Below, in pieces: positions 5,896 through 9,520 of a DNA stretch of 9,520 nucleotides. This DNA comes from Flavobacteriales bacterium UBA7519 (GTDB lineage: Bacteria; Bacteroidota; Bacteroidia; Flavobacteriales; Weeksellaceae), in assembly GCA_002476905.1 (NCBI GenBank), contig DLND01000173.1, positions 10,806-20,325 on the forward strand. The letters run 5' to 3'. Position numbers and translations under genes: made by a program. The notes beneath the pieces are model-generated. The model saw nothing but the letters and a program-made list of their open reading frames with translations. It was not told the origin of the DNA and made no database searches. The first letter of the stretch is position 1; each line of letters starts with the position of its first letter.

Positions 5896-7188
5896 TTGAC
5901 ATCCAAAATTTCACTTCCGGTTTTCATCAATGCATCGGCTAACAGAATCCTGATTGTCGGCGGTGGAAAGTTAGCATCGGAACAGCTCAATGATTTGATG
6001 CAAAATATTCCGGATGCCAATATCAGCGTTCTTGCCAAGAGACTTTCTGATGATATCAAAAATCTTCTGTTAGAAAATACATCGGTCAAGATTATCAATG
6101 AGGATTTTGGTGATTCTTATTTGGAGATTGCAGATTTGTTCATTGTAGCTACAGAAAACTCAGAACAAGATCAGATCATAATCAATAAACTAAAGGAGCA
6201 TAAAAACCTTTATTACGCACCAAATTTCCCATCACAAAGTGATTTTTTCTTTGAAGCAGATTCGGACAAACAAGAAGAAAAGCAATTATTTCCAATCAAT
6301 AATGAAAAGAAATGGCGAAGAATTGCAACCATATTTTTCTGGGCATTCGTCGTTTTGTTAATAGGAAATATAGTCTCATTTTACATAGGATTCAATGATT
6401 TAGAAGTGGCTTATCAATATCTGAATCACAATACAGACGAAAGATTTTTCTGGTTATTCTTGGTCGGATTTGTAGCGCAATTGATTGATGGAGCCTTGGG
6501 AATGGGCTATGGTGTGACTTGTACAGCTGCACTTTTATACATCGGGATTCCTTTGCCGGCAATCAGCAGCAGTATCCATACGGCAGAGATGTTTTCAAGT
6601 GGTGCTTCAGGATTCAGCCATTACAAATTTGGGAATATCAATAAAAAATTGTTCAAAAATATATTGATTCCTGGTGTTATCGGTGCTGTTTCTGGAGCAT
6701 TGTTGTTAGCTTACTTTGGAGAAAAATACGCTGGGATTATCAAACCGATTTTAGCCACTTACACATTCATTCTTGGAATAAGAATTCTCTTCAATGCATT
6801 CAAGAAGAATAAAAAACGCAAAAAAACCAGAAGAGTAGGATGGCTAGCCGGAGCTGGAGGTTTCTTGGATTCCTTCGGTGGCGGTGGTTGGGGACCATTG
6901 GTAACTTCAACTTTAATTTCTAAAGGAAAAACACCGCGATATATCATCGGAACTGTTAGTCTCACTGAATTTTTCGTAACCTTTGCCAGCGCTCTGACAT
7001 TCTTTTCAGTTATCGGAATCAGCCATTGGCAATTGATTGCTGCTTTGATTTTTGGAGGCGTTCTTGCTGCTCCAATTGCAGCCAAATTAGCCGGAAAATT
7101 ACCTCTGAAAGTAATGTTTATCGGAGTTGGTTCAATGGTAATTATCTGGAGTCTGAATGTTCTTTTGAAAGCAATCCATATACTATAA
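5896..7188 (+). CDS. Fusion: truncated siroheme-synthase-like Rossmann domain + TauE/SafE (TSUP) transporter
   Basis: A two-domain, 430-residue protein. Residues 7-120 resemble the N-terminal NAD-binding domain of siroheme synthase (CysG/Met8p/SirC): LPVFINASANRILIVGGG (GGG at 22-24), then FIVATENSEQDQIIINKL and APNFPSQSDFF. Where CysG has its catalytic Asp (NVVDAP) this protein has Asn110, and the second dimerisation/chelatase domain is missing. After a charged linker (121-141), residues 142-430 form about eight membrane segments with the two TSUP half-repeat motifs, DGALGMGYGV (198-207) and DSFGGGGWGP (325-334). Members of this family export sulfite, sulfoacetate or related anions. The start is TTG at 5896: an in-frame stop is 12 bases upstream, and the first in-frame ATG (residue 35) would remove the GGG motif. 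Position 19 bases after cysN supports a role in sulfite/siroheme balance; substrate and catalysis are inference. Confidence 0.88.
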   Translation: MTSKISLPVFINASANRILIVGGGKLASEQLNDLMQNIPDANISVLAKRLSDDIKNLLLENTSVKIINEDFGDSYLEIADLFIVATENSEQDQIIINKLKEHKNLYYAPNFPSQSDFFFEADSDKQEEKQLFPINNEKKWRRIATIFFWAFVVLLIGNIVSFYIGFNDLEVAYQYLNHNTDERFFWLFLVGFVAQLIDGALGMGYGVTCTAALLYIGIPLPAISSSIHTAEMFSSGASGFSHYKFGNINKKLFKNILIPGVIGAVSGALLLAYFGEKYAGIIKPILATYTFILGIRILFNAFKKNKKRKKTRRVGWLAGAGGFLDSFGGGGWGPLVTSTLISKGKTPRYIIGTVSLTEFFVTFASALTFFSVIGISHWQLIAALIFGGVLAAPIAAKLAGKLPLKVMFIGVGSMVIIWSLNVLLKAIHIL

Positions 7189-7189
7189 A

Positions 7190-7311
7190 TAGGTTGGGCA
7201 AAACCCTAGCCAAGGCTTTCCAATCGCTAGGGTCGGGCTATCCGTTACAATCTTTTTCTTTTCCTTATATGAAAGAAAAGAAAAAGGATTTCCACTACTA
7301 TCCCTTTTGCA
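7190..7311 (+). repeat. Structured intergenic repeat between convergent genes
   Basis: This fills most of the 152-base gap between the TSUP fusion and the convergent PepSY gene. A first hairpin is CCCTAGC (7204-7210) with GCTAGGG (7226-7232), a perfect 7-bp stem. Then come GTCGGG (7232-7237), CCGTTACAATC (7242-7252), a pyrimidine run, a matching purine run, AAAAAGGAT (7281-7289) and TTCCACTACTATCCCT. The order and flanks parallel the element at 4464-4588, although most bases differ, so both look like subfamilies of one dispersed flavobacterial repeat. The stretch 7312-7340 shows nothing notable. Confidence 0.65.
7252..7286 (+). terminator. Possible bidirectional hairpin between convergent genes
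   Basis: CTTTTTCTTTTC (7252-7263) and GAAAAGAAAAAG (7275-7286) are perfect 12-bp reverse complements around an 11-base centre in which two further T-A pairs can form. It lies 63 bases after the fusion gene's stop and 54 bases after the PepSY gene's stop on the other strand. The stem is A/T-rich with few G-C pairs and no clean T-run follows it, so it may be just the core of the repeat rather than an efficient terminator. Confidence 0.35.
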
Positions 7312-7340
7312 GTATAATAACCAATTAACAAGTTTAGAGG

Positions 7341-7856
7341 TTACAAGAAAGTCAATAGCAACGCAAGCACAATTCCGATAGCGGTAAAAACCATTCCTCT
7401 TTTGAAAACTTTTGACTTCGGTGGAAACATCCAAAAACTAGAAATCACAAAAAAGAATAACGAGATTCCGAAAAACGTATTGAGTGGAGATAGTGTGTCT
7501 TTCGATTGTGCTTTGTGTAATTTCGTCATTTTGTCCAGAACAAAAGGCAATTCTTTCTTCTTATATTTAGCCTCGCCGGTTTTGATATTGTAAGTTCCTT
7601 GTTTGAAATACATCAAATCACCTTCTGTTTTATCAACCTCAAATCCTTTGATTTTGATTTCCTTTCCTAATTTTTTCTCGTCCAAATTTGGCTCGAATTT
7701 CTTCTCATAGCTCTTTTCTTTTTTTAGAAAATCTGTGTCCCTGTAAACCAACAAAACACCACTGATGGCGTAAACAGCCATAATCCCAGCTAGGAAATAA
7801 CCCAGATAGCGATGTGTTATTCTCATAAAAGTTTTCGTGTCTTTAATTTTATCCAT
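7341..7856 (-). CDS. Small PepSY-type membrane protein
   Basis: A 171-residue inner-membrane protein with three likely transmembrane helices: about 14-38 (HRYLGYFLAGIMAVYAISGVL), 126-144 and 152-171. A Lys/Glu-rich extramembrane domain lies between the first two (about 40-125). The first helix, with its RITHRYLGY entry and SGVLLVYRD exit, is the PepSY-associated membrane motif seen in PiuB and related proteins often coded next to siderophore receptors. This form is about a third the length of those proteins and has only one soluble segment, ending near KLHKAQ (112-117). H15 and H114 are candidate metal or haem ligands, but that is speculation. It lies 83 bases downstream of the TonB-dependent receptor on the same strand, with a hairpin between them. 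A role in iron or ferrisiderophore handling is inferred from this context only. Confidence 0.72.
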   Translation of the reverse strand: MDKIKDTKTFMRITHRYLGYFLAGIMAVYAISGVLLVYRDTDFLKKEKSYEKKFEPNLDEKKLGKEIKIKGFEVDKTEGDLMYFKQGTYNIKTGEAKYKKKELPFVLDKMTKLHKAQSKDTLSPLNTFFGISLFFFVISSFWMFPPKSKVFKRGMVFTAIGIVLALLLTFL

Positions 7857-7879
7857 TGTTTTAATTTTTTTATTACCTT

Positions 7880-7912
7880 AAAAAGTGGAGGCAAATGTAT
7901 GACTCCACTTTT
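7880..7912 (-). terminator. Intrinsic terminator after the TonB-dependent receptor
   Basis: AAAAGTGGAG (7881-7890) and CTCCACTTTT (7903-7912) form a perfect 10-bp stem with a 12-base loop. Read on the - strand it starts 27 bases after the receptor stop and the second arm ends in TTTTT. On the + strand it is also followed by TTTTATTTT, so it could act in both directions. It stands 23 bases before the PepSY ATG, so it would limit but need not abolish read-through. Confidence 0.7.
7892..7899 (-). promoter_or_regulatory. Candidate -7 box for the PepSY gene inside the hairpin loop
   Basis: The - strand reads TACATTTG here, an exact match to the Bacteroidota TAnnTTTG box, about 36 bases before the PepSY ATG. 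It lies in the loop of the receptor terminator. No clear TTTG box is present about 20 bp upstream, only TTTCTG, so the promoter is only half supported. Confidence 0.35.
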
Positions 7913-7939
7913 ATTTTCAGAAATTTGATTTGATATTTT

Positions 7940-9520
7940 TTATAGTTTATAGGTCAATGTAACGTAAAAGTTTCTTGGCATTATAGGGTTCACAGAGTAA
8001 TTCTCATGCACCGTGTAATTTACTACATTGAATACGTTGCCTAGTTTCCCTTGTAGCAAGAATTTCTTATACTGGTACGCTATACTGAAATCGACTTGAG
8101 TAAAATCGGTCAGTGGAATCATCCTGTCCGTTTTTTGATTACCATTAGCGTCTTTCTGGTTATTCCAGCCACCAAATCTGTTACCCGTGTAGAAAGCTGT
8201 AGCCCCGATCCTCAACCCTTTAACATACTTATCAAATGTATAAAATACCGATGCATTAGCAGTGTTTAGCGGTGTTCTTACAATTCTTTCTCCTTCAATA
8301 AAGCTGTTTAGTGTATCTGGTGTTTCCAGATATGTCATATGGTTGTAAGAATATCCGGCAATGATTGATAAATTGGCCAAAGGATTCCCTGTAATATCCA
8401 ATTCTACACCACGGCTTCTGGTTTTTCCGGTTAATTCTTTAATGTTGGTGTTTGTATTTACATTCCCATTTGCATCAAAAGGGGCAGTCTGTGCTAGATT
8501 ACTGTTATCAATTTGATACGCTGTTGCATTGAAGGCAATGGTATTAGCTAATAAGCTCTTTTTGAATCCAATTTCCCATTGATCTACAACAGAAGGACTA
8601 AGTGCATTCAAACTAACATCAGTTCCCGTATTTGGCGTAAATGAGTTGGTATAACTTGCAAATGTCATAAAAGTATCGTTCCATTGGTAAACCAATCCTA
8701 ATCTTGGCGATAGTGCATTTTCGCTTAATTTCCCAGTATTTGACTCTACCTTACTTACAGCTTGGTTATTACTGTACTTTGTAATTAGAGGTGTCTTATT
8801 TTCGAGGTATGACCACCTGATTCCCGCTAGCACTTTCAGTTTATCAGTAATGGAAATGAGATCTTGTAAATAGAGTCCTGCTCTTCTGGTTGGAGTTCTG
8901 GTTAGCTCTCTTTTCGTAGTGGCTGGAACATATCCAGAAGCCCAACTTGTCTCATCGCTAAGTGATATATTGCCATTGGTTGTGTTTCCATTTGTACCAT
9001 AAGGTATGGAAGAATTTTTTTCTTCCCAGCTACCATCTTGCTTTTGATAATTAAAAGTGTAACTATCTGCCTGTAAATAATCTGCGTCGGCACCGAAAAG
9101 TAACTTGTGTTTTAGTTTTCCTGTACTGAATTCACCATTTAGATTGGCTTGTAATGAGCCATAATTTTGTTCATTATACGTTCTTGTAAGATTTCTGTTC
9201 CATAGGTAAGAACCGCTGGCTGGTTGCAAAATCCACTGCATTCTATCATTACCAAAAAAATCTTTGGTATAATTCTGATAAGATCCAACTACATTCAAGC
9301 TCCAGTTATTGTTAATTTGATAATTTAGAGTAACTGTGCTCGTCGCCATCTGTGTATCTTGGTATTGAAAATCAGAGGCCGGATTTTTACGGATGTCCAT
9401 TAAGTCATTGATGACGGATCTTGAGGTGCTAGTATTTAAAACTAATGTACCAACACCAAAATCCGGTGTGAAATGATTTTTGAGGTAATCTCCCTCTATG
9501 ACTAATTGTGTTTTATCCGA
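7940..9520 (-). CDS. TonB-dependent siderophore receptor, C-terminal part (5' end beyond window)
   Basis: Outer-membrane receptor that imports ferric siderophore using TonB-ExbBD energy. The frame is open to the window edge, giving about 526 residues. The Met at 9400 is internal, because LVIEGDYLKNHFTPDFGVG upstream of it is a standard barrel segment of FhuE/FpvA-like receptors. What is visible is beta-barrel only. SYTNSFTPNTGTDVSLNALSP and the following QWEIGFKKSLL are typical siderophore-receptor strands, as is ERIVRTPLNTANASVFYTF near the C-terminal third. The ending FYVTLTYKL is an outer-membrane beta-signal with alternating hydrophobics. The plug domain, TonB box and signal peptide lie outside. 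The siderophore cannot be named. It is followed by a hairpin terminator and a PepSY gene, a common partner. Confidence 0.92.
   Translation of the reverse strand, partial: SDKTQLVIEGDYLKNHFTPDFGVGTLVLNTSTSRSVINDLMDIRKNPASDFQYQDTQMATSTVTLNYQINNNWSLNVVGSYQNYTKDFFGNDRMQWILQPASGSYLWNRNLTRTYNEQNYGSLQANLNGEFSTGKLKHKLLFGADADYLQADSYTFNYQKQDGSWEEKNSSIPYGTNGNTTNGNISLSDETSWASGYVPATTKRELTRTPTRRAGLYLQDLISITDKLKVLAGIRWSYLENKTPLITKYSNNQAVSKVESNTGKLSENALSPRLGLVYQWNDTFMTFASYTNSFTPNTGTDVSLNALSPSVVDQWEIGFKKSLLANTIAFNATAYQIDNSNLAQTAPFDANGNVNTNTNIKELTGKTRSRGVELDITGNPLANLSIIAGYSYNHMTYLETPDTLNSFIEGERIVRTPLNTANASVFYTFDKYVKGLRIGATAFYTGNRFGGWNNQKDANGNQKTDRMIPLTDFTQVDFSIAYQYKKFLLQGKLGNVFNVVNYTVHENYSVNPIMPRNFYVTLTYKL

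Noticed and set aside
5577..6098. 173-codon open frame on the - strand across the cysN/fusion junction
   Set aside because: It lies antisense to the conserved end of CysN and the start of the fusion protein, shows no recognisable domain and is explained as a shadow frame.
6759..7085. 108-codon - strand open frame inside the TSUP domain
   Set aside because: Antisense to the second Gly-rich transporter motif; the Pro-rich translation is what glycine codons give in reverse.
9398..9400. Met codon as start of the TonB-dependent receptor
   Set aside because: The frame continues upstream to the window edge with typical receptor sequence, so this Met is internal.

Overview
The window comes from a member of the Bacteroidota, most likely a Flavobacteriia of the Weeksellaceae (Chryseobacterium / Epilithonimonas type). 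The signs are the gldM-gldN pair of the type IX secretion / gliding machinery, low-GC coding, starts without clear Shine-Dalgarno sequences, a TTTG-N20-TAnnTTTG type promoter, and intergenic repeats of a kind I recall from Chryseobacterium-like genomes. The genus is inference; no search was run.

Layout. Positions 1-242 hold the 3' end of gldM, followed by a complete gldN (292-1509) and a strong intrinsic terminator (1531-1563). An FAD-dependent oxidoreductase of the DAO fold (1569-2600) starts five bases after that terminator. A good promoter (2629-2660) then opens a sulfate-assimilation block on the + strand: cysH (2677-3393), cysD (3544-4452), cysN (4638-5876), and a two-domain gene (5896-7188) joining a truncated siroheme-synthase-like Rossmann domain to a TauE/SafE (TSUP) membrane transporter. 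Convergent to it on the - strand are a small PepSY-type membrane protein (7341-7856) and the C-terminal ~526 residues of a TonB-dependent siderophore receptor (7940 to beyond 9520).

How the genes work together. CysD and CysN form ATP sulfurylase, which makes APS from sulfate. CysH has the Cys-Cys...CxxC iron-sulfur signature of APS reductases, so it should reduce APS directly to sulfite without APS kinase; none is seen here, and CysN carries no CysC fusion. The next step, siroheme-dependent sulfite reductase, is outside the window. The last gene pairs a siroheme-synthase-like nucleotide-binding domain with a putative sulfite/sulfur-compound exporter, so it could tie siroheme or redox status to export of surplus sulfite. 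The Rossmann domain lacks the expected catalytic Asp and the second chelatase/dimerisation domain, so a binding or sensing role is as plausible as catalysis.

Non-coding structure. Two intergenic elements (4464-4588 and 7190-7311) differ in sequence but share a plan: GTCGGG, CCGYTA, ATC plus a T-run, variable core, A-run plus GGAT. They look like subfamilies of one dispersed repeat. A third, unrelated CTTTGCG repeat lies before cysD. Two hairpins sit tightly in front of downstream genes (FAD oxidoreductase and PepSY). The most interesting item is the siroheme-synthase-like/TSUP fusion. No CRISPR array, tRNA, rRNA, insertion sequence or phage gene is visible.
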